Shown: positions 8,926-19,861 of the stretch, in pieces
Numbering within the stretch: the stretch's first letter is position 1
How the letters are laid out: the number at the start of each line of letters is the position of its first letter
Assembly: GCA_023014485.1 (NCBI GenBank)
Contig: JAJOZX010005623.1
Span: 131,501-195,500, forward strand
Length of the DNA stretch: 64,000 nucleotides
Direction: 5' to 3'
From: Bathynomus jamesi
Taxonomy: Eukaryota; Arthropoda; Malacostraca; Isopoda; Cirolanidae
Position numbers and translations under genes: made by a program
The notes under the pieces: generated by a model
The model's input: only the letters and a program-made list of their open reading frames with translations
What the model was told of the DNA's origin: nothing
The model's database searches: none

Positions 8926-11440
8926 GCGCTGATTCCAAAAATGATATTGGTTTTGCTCTATCATCAACCGTTTCAAAAATATAGGTTATCACACTTTTCA
9001 TATGGCAAAGTATATAAAGAAGGCTAACATAAATATTTTCTGAAAATAAAAACACTATTGGAAATTAATGTTTATTGAGCCAAAATTGTTTGACAAACCC
9101 AAAATGTGCAAAGGATATAATATATATCATGAGGAGAACCGATAAGAGAATAACAAGCCTCGTTATGCAGTGTGCGTTTCTTAAAAATGCACTGAAGAAC
9201 GCGACTTCCGCGTATGAACATTCTTATTCTTTCTGATCAGCGACCATACGTAGTCTCCCATCATGGAAGCATCCCAATGGCCCTGGTACCTTTTCTCCAT
9301 CGTTTGAATATCTTGATGGAATCTTTTGCCATGTTCTTCACTCACATCGCCCAGGTTATCACGAAAAAAGTCTAGATGTGATCATGTGAATGCAGATAGT
9401 GTAATTTTAAAGACATACGGCACCCCATGTTGCCATAGCACTTAATCAAGTTTGACACTAACTCCTTATAGTTTAGTGCTTTATGGTTGCCTAAAAACCC
9501 ACGAACCACATCACGGAAGGCACACCAAGCTTCTTTTTCGATCGGAGTCATCTTGGCTTCAAGGTCCTTTGAATTCAACAGCACCTTGACTTGTGGTCCT
9601 ACAAAGATGCCAGCCTTGACTTTGGCCTCAGAGAGTTTAGGGAACATGACCCGAATCTGTTGGAAAACTTCCCCTCCAAAATCTAACGCAGTTACAAACT
9701 GCTTAATTAGACCCAACTTAATGTGGAGAGGTGGTAGCAGAACTATGTCAGGCTTCACAAGAGGTTCCCTGAGTACATTGTACTTTCCTGGTTGCAGTCG
9801 TTCACGTGGAGGCCACTGAACTGTTTTATAGTGCTCAGTTGAAGCCCTGCTATCCCACAGGCAAAGAAAACATGAATATTTAGTAAACCCTCCTTGTAAA
9901 CCTAACAGGAAACCAATCATTTTGAAATCACCACACACGTCCCAGTTATATTGTTCATACCTGATTTGAGTGAGCAGTTGTTTGACATTTTCATAGTCCT
10001 CTTTCATTTGAGCAGAATGTGCAACTGGTATAGATGGATATTTGTTCCCATTGTGGAGTAGAACAGCTTTTAAACTCCGAGTTGAACTGTCAATAAACAG
10101 GCGCCACTCTGAGGGTATATGTGTTAACCCAATAGCTGTGAATAGACCATTAACCTCGCTGCAATAACAGAAAGAGCCATTGACATCGTAGAACCTTGCA
10201 AACTCCTCATGCCGCTTTCGGTATACAGTGCTCTTGCAGTCTTCTCCAAGCAAATTCCACTCTTTGAGTCTGGAGGTCAGAAGCTCAGACCCTGATTTCG
10301 TCAGACCCAAACCTCTAATTAAGTCGTCCAATTCCCTCTGATTTGGAAAGTGAGGGTTTGTACTGAAAGTTACTGTATATTCTTCATCATAACTGTCCTC
10401 ACCAGCCGACATCTCAGATGAGCTAGCTGCATCGTCATTTTCAACCTGCAAAGCAAAAAAACAAAATATAGACATAGCTATATATGTAGAAGAGTATCAG
10501 CACTAAGAAAAATCGACACATAATGACCCACAGTCTGTAAATACAGAAGGTAAAGTAATGGATAGATACCTGTTCTGGTGGACGTGGTATTGGAAGACCT
10601 TCGCCATGTGGTACAGGAGCTATGGACAACGCTATGCTTGGATACTGAAGAGTCTGCCTTCCTTTAACTTCCTGTAATTAGAAACATCTACCATGCTGTA
10701 GTAGCAATCGTCGTGGTGGCTCTTTCTCTCCATATTCTGGATACCGCAAAGGGCATTCCCTTGCGTACTCCCCGCAGCCACCCTTCAAGTGTGGAGCGGC
10801 AGCTTCCATAGATCACATGGGCTGCCCAGGGCTTATCTTGGTCACCCATAGGCATACCAAAATAGAGCCGATACGAGATCCAGAACTTGGTGCCTTTCAC
10901 AATCTTGTGCGATACTTGCTTGGGGCCTATGTAATACCCACAAACGTAGCAGAATATATCCGGCGAGTGTTTACAAGCTCTAGTTGCCATTCTCTTTACC
11001 AAACTGTACTACATTAATCATAACCTGCAGATATAGAGAGAAGAGTTATTAAATCTGCAACAGATTACAGATTCCAGAATAAAGATGTATTCACAACACT
11101 GAAATAATGTTCGCAATAAAAAAGGATCGATAACACTCAAATCGTCAGCACAGAGAAGCACAGAAACACAGTACCTCAGTGCTGGTAACCATCAGACAAA
11201 CAACCTGCTTTCTTTGTGTGCTCACACTTACTGACTTCTCAGACTCTGCGCTCTTCTTTATATAGCACAGTGGAAGTTTCGGGCAAATTCTAGAGCAAGA
11301 AACTGTCAACGAACATCCGGATTGTTCTCAACATTTCCTGATTATTCTGATATTGCTGCGCCCATTATAACATTATACTGATAAAATATGAAAAATGGAT
11401 TATCTCTGAAACCAGATTTGGACTCAGCGCCCACAAATGC
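8926..11440 (-). mobile_element. Putative DNA transposon carrying the CYVCG-HIKLGL gene (copy 1)
   Basis: The gene at 9181-11002 is bracketed by inverted copies of GGGCGCTGAKTCCAAA (K = T or G): at 8924-8939 on the plus strand and as its complement at about 11415-11432. The downstream end (8930-8975) also resembles the sequence at the same relative place beyond copy 2 (35278-35322), including the word ATTGGTTTT. Shared non-coding ends around two unlinked copies argue for a mobile unit. No target duplication was identified, and the terminal matches are short, so the boundaries are tentative. Confidence 0.45.
9181..11002 (-). pseudogene. CYVCG-HIKLGL family gene, nearly complete, function unknown
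   Basis: Exon 1 begins near 11002 (MATRACKHSPDIFCYVCGYY) and contains YFGMPMGDQDKPWAAH, then a frameshift near 10725 before HHDDCYYSMVDVSNYRK and APVPHGEGLPIPRPP. A 124-bp intron (about 10569-10446) has GT and AG borders. Exon 2 encodes an acidic segment, DDLIRGLGLTKSGSELLTSR, SEWRLFIDSSTRSLKAVLLH, YTKYSCFLC-type Cys (here FTKYSCFLCLWDSRA), PPLHIKLGL and GFLGNHKALNY. After a short frame-breaking insertion near 9380 the C-terminus resumes (HGKRFHQDI, MEKRYQGHWD) to a TAA at 9181. Conserved Cys/His sites suggest metal binding. I know this as a multi-copy arthropod protein without assigned function. Copy 2 lies at 35455-37733. Confidence 0.75.
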
Positions 11441-11537
11441 ATATAAAAACATAAAAAATTCTATATAAACAGAATCAATGTTACACAGTGTAATCAATAA
11501 ATACTAAATAACACTAACAATAATAATAACAATAACA

Positions 11538-11587
<50 letters not shown>

Positions 11588-11834
11588 TTTTTTTTTCAAT
11601 TCTTTTTCGACTTTCCTGATTAAAATTTGGTCGGTGATAGATTTGTAAATTACATTTGAAATCAATATATAGAGTATCTGTTTCTTAGAAAATCCTTTTC
11701 ATACCAGTCATCTTCAAGGAAAAGATGATATAAAGAAAATATTACACTACCAAATTAACTGAAAATGTTTTAGTTGAAAACTGAAATTACGGAGTATGGC
11801 TATTAGTAAAATATAAAGGCTATTAGTAAATATA
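11441..11834. other. No gene; (AAT)n/(ATT)n at about 11519-11585
   Basis: The AAT run changes into an ATT run at its midpoint, making the microsatellite itself a palindrome. Nothing else is recognisable. Confidence 0.5.
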
Positions 11835-12136
11835 CAGGGTGTCTCATAAGTCCAGTCTCATAGGAAAATTTATTTCAAGTTAAATTTACTAGAGTAATAC
11901 ATTAGAACAAAGACAAAGGTTCGAGTTGATGTTTTGTTTTAGGACCTTTTTGTTGAGGGTAGAATACCAACAATGGCTAATATGGGAATCAGTACGCTCG
12001 TGAGGGAAAGGCGGAAAAAAAAGGTCCCCAAAAAACAAGACCTCAGTTTGAACACTTGTTTCAGTTCTAATGTATTACTTTTTTAAATTTAATATAAAAT
12101 AAATTTTCCTCTGAGACCGGACTTAGGGACACCCTG
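11835..12136. mobile_element. 302-bp MITE of Tc1/mariner type
   Basis: Ends CAGGGTGTCTCATAAGTCC and its near complement (GACTTAGGGACACCCTG region), with TA on each side. A second, inner inverted repeat pairs the words around 11890 (AATACATTAGAAC) with 12068-12080. No coding capacity. Confidence 0.85.
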
Positions 12137-12284
12137 TATATTGAGATACGCGTTTCATCGCAGCGTTATCAGTAAATTCCTCTGTGTTCATATTAGTTTA
12201 GAGTCCATTGAATTAAGTAAAAACCTAAATATTAAATTCAATACAACACTCAATTCTATCTAAAAAATTGGCCAATTATGGAGT

Positions 12285-12430
12285 ATCACAGGATTCGATA
12301 TGGGACTCCTTCTATTCGTATGTTATGTCAATGATTTTATAATTGCACAACGCAATTAGTATTCAGTATGCAGATGGCACAACACTCTTCTTTGATTACG
12401 ACTATGATCGCACACATAGCGACTAATGTT
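12285..12430 (+). pseudogene. Reverse transcriptase palm fragment (YADG box)
   Basis: GLLLFVCYVNDFIIAQ is followed after a frameshift by IQYADGTTLFF. This is the region around the YADD catalytic box of a non-LTR reverse transcriptase, with the second Asp replaced by Gly, so it is dead. The hAT at 12644 and the RT C-terminus at 14574 follow on the same strand, so all may belong to one LINE split by the hAT. Confidence 0.6.
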
Positions 12431-12643
12431 GGGTCTACGTAGCCCCATAATGAAAATCACACTTATAAGTTGAATTAAACAACTTATTTTTACTGAACAA
12501 TAATAAAAATTAATTTGCGTACAATAAAAGATTTCATTTCCTGAAAAACAATTGGACTTTTATCGCATTAGGCCACGCTCGCTTTGTAAAGTTAATTAAT
12601 TAATGGAGTATAAAAATTGAAAGGATTAGATGTAATTTTAGAT

Positions 12644-14519
12644 CAGGGGTTCTCAAACTTGGGTACGCGTACCCCTAGGGGTACGTATTAAGGTTTCCTG
12701 GGGGTACGGGAATGAATGAACAAAATTTACGCTATATATACTTATTTCGACATAATTCAAGTGAATATTCTAAGCAATTTTGAAAAGGTTATTCCACTCA
12801 TAGCCAGAAACTTCTAGAAAACGAGGCAGCATTACGCGCTTCATACATGGTATCGTTAAGAATAGCAAAGAAAAAAAAAACCTCACAGCATTGCCGAAAA
12901 ATTGATTATCCCTTGCTGCAAAGATATAGTTCTTTGCATGATCGGAGACTCTGCCGAGAATAAGTAGCATTATTGCCTCTTTCAAACGATACTGTCCAAC
13001 AGAGAATCTTAGAGATGTCGGAGAACATCAAACACCAAGTAGTTGCTGAAATACGTGAAGCACACTTAAGCAAATTTTCAATTCAGCTCGATGAATCGAC
13101 AAACGTGGGCAGCTGTGCTGAACTACTCGTCTTCGCGCTATATATAACTGTGGAGATTTCAAAGAAGAATTCCTGTTTTGTCATGATCTCGAATCTACTA
13201 CTAGGAGAAGACATTTTCTTAGAGGTCTCTAAATTTTTCAAAACCTAGGGACTGACTCGGACAATGTGTGTGCTTGCACAACGGATGAAGCACCTGCAAT
13301 GCTTGGCAAGCATTCGGGATTTCTAGCAAAAGTGAAGAAGCGAGCCCCGATTCAAAGCATCTTCATTGCATGATTCACCGATATGCTCTGGCATCTAAAA
13401 CACTCCTACCAGAACTAAGATTAGTTTGATGATGTCGTTCATATGGTGATGCTATCAAGTCTAATGCCCTCAATACTCGCCTTTTCTACCTACTTTGCAA
13501 GGAGTTTGGTGCAGATGAAGAAGTCATGCTATTTCACACCGAGGTACTCTGGCTGTCACGGGGAAATGTGGTAGCAAGAATGAGTCATTGAAAAATCGAG
13601 CCGACTGAATTCTTCAAACGAGACGGCAAAACAAAGTCTTTAAATTTTGCCAAAAAATTGTCATATAACCAGTGGCTCATGAAGTTATCCTACTTAAATG
13701 ACATATTCTTACATCTGAACACGTTGAACAAATCGTTTCAAGGTCAGCACACCACCGTGATTGATTTCATGGAAAAACTTGCAGCATTCAATATGAAACT
13801 GAAACTGTGGGAAACAAAAGTGGAAAACAAAAACCTTTGTATGTTTGAGCATCTTAGCGATGCGCTTGAGAATAATGAGGAAAATTATAAAATACATATG
13901 ACCAGCTAGTGTTGGAGCATATTTCCTCTCTGCTGCTGGAGTTCCAGTCATATTTTCCAGAATTGAACGAATTGGATTTAAAATTGATAAGAAATCCATT
14001 CATCGTTGACGTGCACTTGCTCGTAGAAGACTTGCAGGACCAATTTATTGAGTTGGTGAATGACTCTACAGCCCAAGATGCATTTAAAACTCTTCCGCTG
14101 ACTAAGTTCTGGTCCAAAATGAGCGAGTCTTATCCTGCTGTAGCTAATGTGGTGGTGAAGTCATTGCTAATGTTTTCCAGTACTTATCAATGTGAACAAG
14201 GATTTTCAGCTTTGTTAAATGTAAAAACTAAATATCGCTCTCGACTAAACGTGGAATATGATCTTCGAGTTTCCTTGTCAAGCACTATAACTGAAATTGA
14301 GAAACTAGTTTCCACACATCAGGCACATCCCTCACACTAAAATTCAAGAATTATAGCTACCCTAATTTTATTTACATATATAGTTTGTTGTTTATTCATT
14401 TAATAAAGCATTTATTATTGATATTTCTGTATCTTATGTGAATTCTTACTAATGGGGGTACTGGCTGATTGTCTGATGAATCAGAGGGTACGAAGTGACA
14501 AAAAGTTTGAGAACCCCTG
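12644..14519 (+). mobile_element. hAT element with clear ends, BED region deleted
   Basis: Left end CAGGGGTTCTCAAACTTGGG and right end AAGTTTGAGAACCCCTG are inverted repeats of the common hAT type. The flanking 8-mers TTTTAGAT (12636-12643) and TTTTATAT (14520-14527) match at 7 of 8 positions, as expected for an aged hAT target duplication. Between the ends is a SCAND3/ZBED5-like transposase missing its BED finger, so the ends were kept while the N-terminal coding part was lost. Confidence 0.92.
12800..14340 (+). pseudogene. hAT transposase remnant (ZBED5/SCAND3-like)
   Basis: Segments in several frames: ASYMVSLRIAKKKKPHSIAE and IIPCCKDIV (about 12830-12940), SENIKHQVVAEIREA and FSIQLDEST (12973-13248), CTTDEAPAMLG-type region (about 13270-13330), a VLWLSRG-like site near 13545, SYLNDIFLHLNTLNKSFQG (13658-13909) and the C-terminal hAT dimerisation block STYQCEQGFSALLNVKTKYR (13909-14340). 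The first catalytic Asp (QLDEST) is retained. Multiple stops and frameshifts exclude function. The zinc-finger portion that should precede it is absent. Confidence 0.88.
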
Positions 14520-14573
14520 TTTTATATAAAATCTAGCTTTAAAATAGCGCACGCAAAACGTACACAGTAAAAA

Positions 14574-15180
14574 TTGTCGAAATTCACTTACACCTTGCAT
14601 AAATTAAAATACCACATTTCAAAATATATGCTGCTTAATCTATATTACATCCTTGCACCCTCCTACATCCTATATAACATAGCAGTTTGGAGCAATACAA
14701 GCCATTATATTATTTATTCACTATACGTATTGCATAACAAAATTGTCAGAATTATATCAAGTGCTGAGACCAACCGAAAACAGGAACCCATGTTCGAAAC
14801 CCTAAAATTTCTTAACACTTTCATTCCTGAATATTTTTTATTTAAAATATTCAACAAAATATTTAACAAAACTAAATATTTTAGTAACTCGTCACTTACA
14901 TTACACCCATTTTGGGTTTCTTTTACGACAACTAACCTAAACGTGTATAAACATGTAGAAACATTTTTAGAAAAGCTACATTTTAGTACGATTTATATTA
15001 TTTCCGGTGGGACATTACAGTCCCACTCGTACTAAAAGGGTTTTGAAACTTAATGATTTTTACAAACTGAATAGCTGCTCATATATTAATAAAATATTCT
15101 ACGAGTATAACGATACTTCTGTGTTAATTATGCAAATAATATCAACGAACGATATACTGTAAACCGTTCACTAAATCATA
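14574..15180 (+). pseudogene. LINE reverse transcriptase C-terminal fragment
   Basis: The 153-codon frame contains LNLYYILAPSYILYNIAVWS and LHNKIVRIIS, which match the post-palm region of non-LTR RTs (L.L YY.L..PY..Y....WG). After a frameshift, KGFETLNDFYKLN continues briefly. The catalytic box is not present in this piece. It starts about 55 bp after the hAT element ends and may be the other half of the fragment at 12285-12430. Confidence 0.65.
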
Positions 15181-15348
15181 TCATAACTTTTACTTCTGAA
15201 ATCCAAACTTCACACTTTTACACTGATTATGAAGGAGGTGATGTTCGGAATAACAGAGAAACATATAAAAGCGGACGCTTCTCTTAACAATTTTCGTGCT
15301 CGATTGAAAACTAAAATCTTGGATGGATAAACTTCTTTCTTTCCTTCT

Positions 15349-15395
<47 letters not shown>

Positions 15396-15425
15396 CGATC
15401 TTCTCTTCATTTCCGCTAAAACCTA
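15181..15425. other. No gene; (CT)n at about 15353-15391
   Basis: Flanking sequence with a CT microsatellite just before a mariner-type MITE. Confidence 0.5.
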
Positions 15426-15517
15426 CAGGATGGCCCATAAGTCCCAGTCGGTTATGATTAAAGCGAAAATACAAAAAAATCAAACAAAGTCCCGATTGAG
15501 ACTTATGGGTCACCCTG
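15426..15517. mobile_element. 92-bp MITE of Tc1/mariner type
   Basis: Ends CAGGATGGCCCATAAGTCC and GACTTATGGGTCACCCTG, flanked by TA at 15424-15425 and 15518-15519. Almost entirely terminal repeat plus a short AT-rich centre. Confidence 0.88.
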
Positions 15518-16690
15518 TACAAATAAAATCATTTCGATGTGTAACTTACTACTTTCTTTAACTTAAAAGTACCTTCAAAGCAAAGTCAGTAAATTGTTCA
15601 TTAATTATTAATTTACTTTATTTGAGTTTCGAACAATGATAAACGGTGCCTCGTTATTTCAAAAATAATTCTGAATTACTACTAATGATAATGATAATGA
15701 TGATGATGATCAACAGATCTACAGAAGCTAAGGCTAACAAAGACCCTAAGATCCACTCTAAGGTTAGCCCGAGAGAAAGAAGAGATTAGGGGGTTAAAAG
15801 GAGAGAGTAGGGGGTTAAAAGAAGAGAATAGGGGATTAAAAGAAGAGAATAAGGGGTTACGTAAGTAGCAAAACCTACCATTCGTGGGTTAACATTCATT
15901 CAGAAAAAGAGAGAGAAAGACTCACCATCATCATCCGCCAGCCACTGCTGACAGGTCGGAAAAATAGTCGAAGAGAATAGGAAATGGGTGAAAGATGAAA
16001 AGAAGTGAAATAAGAACACTTAAAAACCATGCAAACACAGTCTTAACTCAAAGAAACACTGTCATACCATGAAAACTACAGACATGCAAGTAAAGAGAGG
16101 ATGAGAATAGAACAAAAAAAAAGTATGAAGAGTATAACAAAATGTGGGTTTGTTTACGCCACGAGCGTAACAATATAAATTTAACGCTGGCATATCACAC
16201 GCTGGCATGTCACAAGCTGGCATCAATCGTCAATAGACTCAAACCTCGACTATCACACTCAGAGCTCCTGTTGCTAATTGTTTTATTATTTTAAACGATG
16301 TTAATATTTTTAAAATGCCTATCTAAACGGTTTTTAAACATATTAACGGTGGTAGAGTTCACGACGGACGCGGGAAGATTATTCCATTTATCAATTACTT
16401 TAAACATATAAATGTTTTTAGCGATGTTAGTAATGAAACGTCTGCCACGTAATTTAAATGCGTTAATACGAATATTGCTATTATCCAAAATTTGTCAAAA
16501 TTTACGTTACCGATTTTATTAACGATTTTGAAAACGTGGGTCTTTTCGGTTTTAGGTCCGGCATTGGGTTTTTTCCATGTTTCTGGTATAGACGTAGATT
16601 TTTACGCTGATTCCATTTCTGCAATCCGCTTCTTGGAGAAATAAACAAGAAAAAAGTTATGGCCCAAAACTTGTATTCAGATATCCACCT

Positions 16691-16778
16691 ATACTTAACC
16701 TAACCTAATCTACCCTACCCTAACCTAACCTACCCTACCCTACCCTACCCAAACCTAACCTAACCTAACCTACCCTGC
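16691..16778 (+). repeat. TAACC/TACCC telomere-like tract inside Merlin element
   Basis: A run of TAACC pentamers (the complement is TTAGG-type, as in arthropod telomeres) mixed with TACCC. It sits exactly where the deleted N-terminal part of the transposase should be, so it may have filled the deletion or expanded there. Confidence 0.8.
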
Positions 16779-17046
16779 GTATGAACGCATCGAACAGCTC
16801 GAAGGGTACAGCTTCAGTCACAAAACAGTGAACCACAGCGAAAACTTCGTGGGCCCTTCAACTGGAGCACACACACAACGGATAGAGTCGACGTGGAACC
16901 AACTCAAACGCGGTAACAAGCGCCGGTGTGGTACGCACCGTTCCATGATCGACTCGTATCTCTGCGAGTTTCTCTGGCGTCGCCGACACGCAGGCAAAGA
17001 TCTAGTGCGCCAAATGCTGGACGATATTGCGCAGTTTGGCAAGTAG
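16777..17046 (+). pseudogene. Merlin transposase C-terminal third (ISXO2-like DDE domain)
   Basis: The open frame reads [20 protein letters not shown], then [20 protein letters not shown], then TARSML-type region (here [18 protein letters not shown]) and ends ...DDIAQFGK with a stop at 17046. The GAHTQ.IES.W..LKR and Y..EF.WR motifs are diagnostic of the ISXO2/IS1595 transposase fold used by Merlin elements. It retains the third catalytic acidic position region, but the first two lie in the deleted part. There is no start codon or N-terminal half. The reading frame itself carries no stop. Confidence 0.9.
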
Positions 17047-17960
17047 CAAACTTTGGTTTGTGTTCCGTTCTGTGTTCTGGAAACCTGTAAAAGTAATAAA
17101 CTTGCACATAACTTTTTTCGCGTTTATTTCTTCAAGAAACGGATTGCAAAAATGGAATCAGCGTAAAAATCTACGTCTATAACAAAAATATGAAAAAAAT
17201 CCAATGCCGGACCTAAAACCGAAAAGATCCGAAAACTTCATTAAGCTCCACCCCTTAATCTCCTAGTCTCGAGTGATGCAAGTCTAACTCTTTAATCCTA
17301 TCTTCGTAAGACTTGTTGCGTAGTGACGGAATTAATTTCGTGGCGCGTTGTTGAACCCTTTCCGACTTATTAACATCCTCACGCAAATACGGGCACCAAA
17401 ACTGAACGACATACTTTAAGTGAGGCCTGACTAGGGACTTGTAAAGGGGCAATACAATATTCTTCGATTTAAATTCGAAATTACGCGCTATGAAGCCTAA
17501 CATCCTATTAGCTTTTGCGCAAGACTCCAGGCACTGGTTTCTAACTTTTAAAACCTTAGATACGCGTACGCCTAACTCTACTTCTCATCAACGCTCGCTA
17601 ACTGTCTATCGTCCATCGTATACGTGTAATTATTGTTACGAGAACCTATATGCAAAACTTTACATTTGTCTACGTTGAATTGCATCTGCCACTTATCCGT
17701 CTACTCCATAATCCTATTTACATCGTCTTGGAGCCTATTTCTATCGTCCACGTTAAGAACTTTACCGCCTATTTTAGTATCGTCCGCGAATTTTGACACG
17801 TAACTGGTCAAACCTACATCTATGTCGTTAATGTAGATTACGAATAGCAATGGGCCAAACACTGAACCCCGAGGAACACCGCTACCTACATCTAGCCACC
17901 CCGGTTCCCTACCATTAACAATGACCCTGTGTTTCCTGGCACGAAGCCATTCCTCTAACC

Positions 17961-18510
17961 CAGGGGTCCCCAACCCTGTGCCCGCGAGCACCATGGTGCC
18001 CGCCGACCCTTTTGCGTGTGCCCGTTACTGACTGACTACAATTGGTTTTTATTTAAATTTTTAATAAAATGTTAAGTATGTTACATATTTTAAATATTTA
18101 GTTACTAAATATTTAAAATATGTAACATAACATTTTATTAAATTTTAGTAGTTAATTACAGAAACATGCTCATTTATTTGAAAATAATTATTTCTTTATA
18201 AATAAATTAAGTTATCGTTTTGATAATTTTTCTAAGATTCTTAGTTAGCCCATCTTGTTTTTTTTGTGTATTTGTTCATTTTTACATAGGAATTAAATGT
18301 TTTTGTATTATGTTCATTATTTTACATAGGAATTAAATGGGTTTTTTGTGTATTATGTTCATTATTTTACATAGGAATTAAATGGTTTTTTTTGTGTATT
18401 ATGTTCATTATTAAGTCCAACTATAAATTTGCCTTGAAAAAGTAAATGGTGCCCGCCGCACTAACGGTAGTCTTGAATGTGCTCTTCAGCACAGAAAGGT
18501 TAGCTACCTG
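17961..18510. mobile_element. hAT-type MITE inserted in the LINE
   Basis: The left end CAGGGGTCCCCAACCCTG and the degenerate right end AAAGGTTAGCTACCTG form hAT-like inverted repeats; subterminal GGTGCCCGCCG words occur near both ends in the same orientation. The interior is AT-rich with ~50-bp tandem repeats containing TTTTACATAGGAATTAAATG (about 18280-18420) and an inverted repeat around 18060-18140. It splits the LINE RT between AHGIRG and LEEWLRARK, with about 15 bp of LINE lost and no clean 8-bp duplication. Confidence 0.75.
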
Positions 18511-18689
18511 ACCGCGTATACCGTGCGCTTAAACCTTCGCAATTAATCTTCTATGCGGAACTGTATCGAACGTTTTTTTAAAGTCTAAATAAATAACGTC
18601 AGCCGCTCTATGCCTATCGTATTCGCGAACTATTTCGTTATAAAACTCTAACAAATTAGTTAAACAAGATTTATGGCGTCGAAACTGAC

Positions 18690-18958
18690 TACTATGATGA
18701 TGATAATGACTACTATGATGATGATAATGATTACTATGATGATGATAATGATAATGATGATGATAATGACAATTATGATAAGTTTATTGGCAGAATATAA
18801 ATCCCATAACATAATATAATATGCTTGCCAATATAAACAATATAAAAGATCAATCAAACAATAATATATTTGAAAACAAACTAAAAATTAGTGTATAAAT
18901 TTGTTTGAACTAAACTTTGTCTTGAAAAAATGATTGTTTTCTTTTTATATTTGGCAGC

Positions 18959-19000
<42 letters not shown>

Positions 19001-19053
19001 CAAATGTAGTGTTTAATTATTAAATATAGCGTTTAAAATTCAATTTCCTCACT
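18690..19053. repeat. (ATG/ATA)n and (ATT)n microsatellites
   Basis: ATG/ATA-rich trinucleotide arrays at about 18690-18790 and an ATT array at 18961-19000. The isoleucine-rich frame across it is a translation of the microsatellite and not a protein. Confidence 0.9.
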
Positions 19054-19054
19054 G

Positions 19055-19270
19055 AAAAAATTGGAGCTATTGAAGAATAGGGACCTCAGCCTTCTTTAGT
19101 TAGCTTTATAAGGCTAACTAACGAAAATATTATGACCTAACCTAACAATCGTCAAGGGCGTACAGTTAACCTAACGATTGGTTAGGTTAGGTCGTGATTT
19201 TCGTTTAGTTAGCCTTATAAGCCTAACTAAAGAAGGCTGGGGTCCCTATTTTTCAATAGCTCCAAAAAAT
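19055..19270. repeat. Long palindrome with TTAGG-rich core (locus A)
   Basis: Arms of ~95 bp (19055-19150 and 19177-19270) pair almost throughout. From outside in: a locus-specific part (GAGCTATTGAAGAATAGGGA), GGACCCCAG-type word, GCCTTCTTTAGTTAGC, a TTATAAGGCTAACTAACG block, ACGAAAATAT, CCTAACCTAAC, and a central CGTCAAGGGCGTACAGTTAA. The inner arms and centre match loci B, C and D; the outer ~20 bp do not. No coding capacity. Confidence 0.85.
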
Positions 19271-19380
19271 TTGTTTATAGTTTTAATTAATTAGCTTTTG
19301 ATCGCTAAAGAGGTTTAATTTTAATTAATTATTTATCATTTTAAGAGGGGAAATAAATTAAAAATACATTTAACTATTTT

Positions 19381-19410
<30 letters not shown>

Positions 19411-19414
<4 letters not shown>

Positions 19415-19861
19415 TATAACTGCAAACACGCAGTATAATTAACGTAAAGAACGACGCTTTGTATAGGAGACTTATCCGCGCAAGATGAGAGCGAAAGAAC
19501 GGGTTCGATTCCGGGTGGGTACCTCTTTTTCAATTGTTTCGTTCTTTCGCTCTCATCTTGCACGGATAAGTCTCCTATACAAAGCGTCGTTCTTTACGTT
19601 AATTATACTGCGTGTTTGCAGTTATAATGTATAAATGTTACGGCATGCGGGAGGTGCCCCTTTGGGGCATTGGTTTCTGCGCTATGTAGAGGAATTACGA
19701 GCATTTGTTTGGGTGAGGCCTATGGTGTAGTGGTTAGCATGTCTGACCGGCAATCAGAAGATCCCGGGTTCGATTCCGGGTGGGTACCTCATTTTTTCAA
19801 TTGTTTCGTTCTTTCGCTCTCATCTTGCGCGGATAAGTCTCCTATACAAAGCGTCGATCTT

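Larger units (their letters stand above)
16538..17230 (+). mobile_element. Merlin element (ISXO2/IS1595-like), internally deleted
   Basis: About 108-bp inverted repeats: the left end GGGTCTTTTCGGTTTTAGG is complementary to the right end at 17203-17230, and the match continues through ATTCCATTTCTGCAATCCGC. The flanking 8-mers GAAAACGT (16530-16537) and GAAAACTT (17231-17238) match at 7 of 8; the undisrupted LINE copy at about 4930-4945 has this site once. Merlin elements make 8-9-bp duplications. The interior holds the last third of the transposase and a telomere-like tract. Confidence 0.9.
15680..18690 (-). mobile_element. CR1-like LINE fragment split by two DNA transposons
   Basis: A minus-strand LINE of the same family as 4158-5816. 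The 3' end (about 15720) abuts a plus-strand ATG/ATA-type microsatellite (15680-15712), which reads on the element strand as a short tandem tail, as CR1 elements often have. RT coding runs from 18690 down to 16291 and is interrupted by a Merlin element (16538-17230) and a hAT MITE (17961-18510). The 5' edge at about 18690 again meets an (ATG)n run. Confidence 0.82.
16291..18690 (-). pseudogene. CR1-like reverse transcriptase, interrupted
   Basis: In element order: RRHKSCLTNLLEFYNEIV and YLDFKKTFDTVPHRRL (18690-18511), then after the hAT MITE LEEWLRARKHRVIVNG, SGVPRGSVFGPLLFVIYIND and KFADDTKIGG (17994-17701; the FADD metal-binding box is intact), then FIARNFEFKSKNIVLPLYKS and RPHLKY (17503-17255), then after the Merlin element RRFITNIAKN and the terminal FKNRLDRHFKNI (16488-16291). 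Several frameshifts besides the insertions make it inactive. The VPHRRL and GVPxGSVxGPLLF motifs are standard for CR1/jockey-group RTs. Confidence 0.88.

Noticed and set aside
9487..9819. 110-codon plus-strand frame
   Set aside because: Antisense to the CYVCG-HIKLGL coding exon.
12973..14340. Host ZBED5-like domesticated gene
   Set aside because: Frameshifts, stops and intact transposon ends with an 8-bp duplication show an ordinary decayed hAT.
16691..16778. Interstitial telomere or chromosome end
   Set aside because: Only ~90 bp, mixed with TACCC and wholly inside a Merlin element; similar tracts occur in other repeats here.
18280..18420. CRISPR-like tandem array
   Set aside because: A few imperfect ~50-bp tandem repeats inside a hAT MITE with no spacers of regular length and a eukaryotic context.
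18660..18857. Isoleucine-rich small protein
   Set aside because: Translation of an (ATG/ATA)n microsatellite joined to flanking sequence.
19714..19790. Functional tRNA-Ala gene
   Set aside because: C at position 33, weak acceptor stem, and a second diverged copy in an identical repeat context at 53960; a SINE head explains it better.
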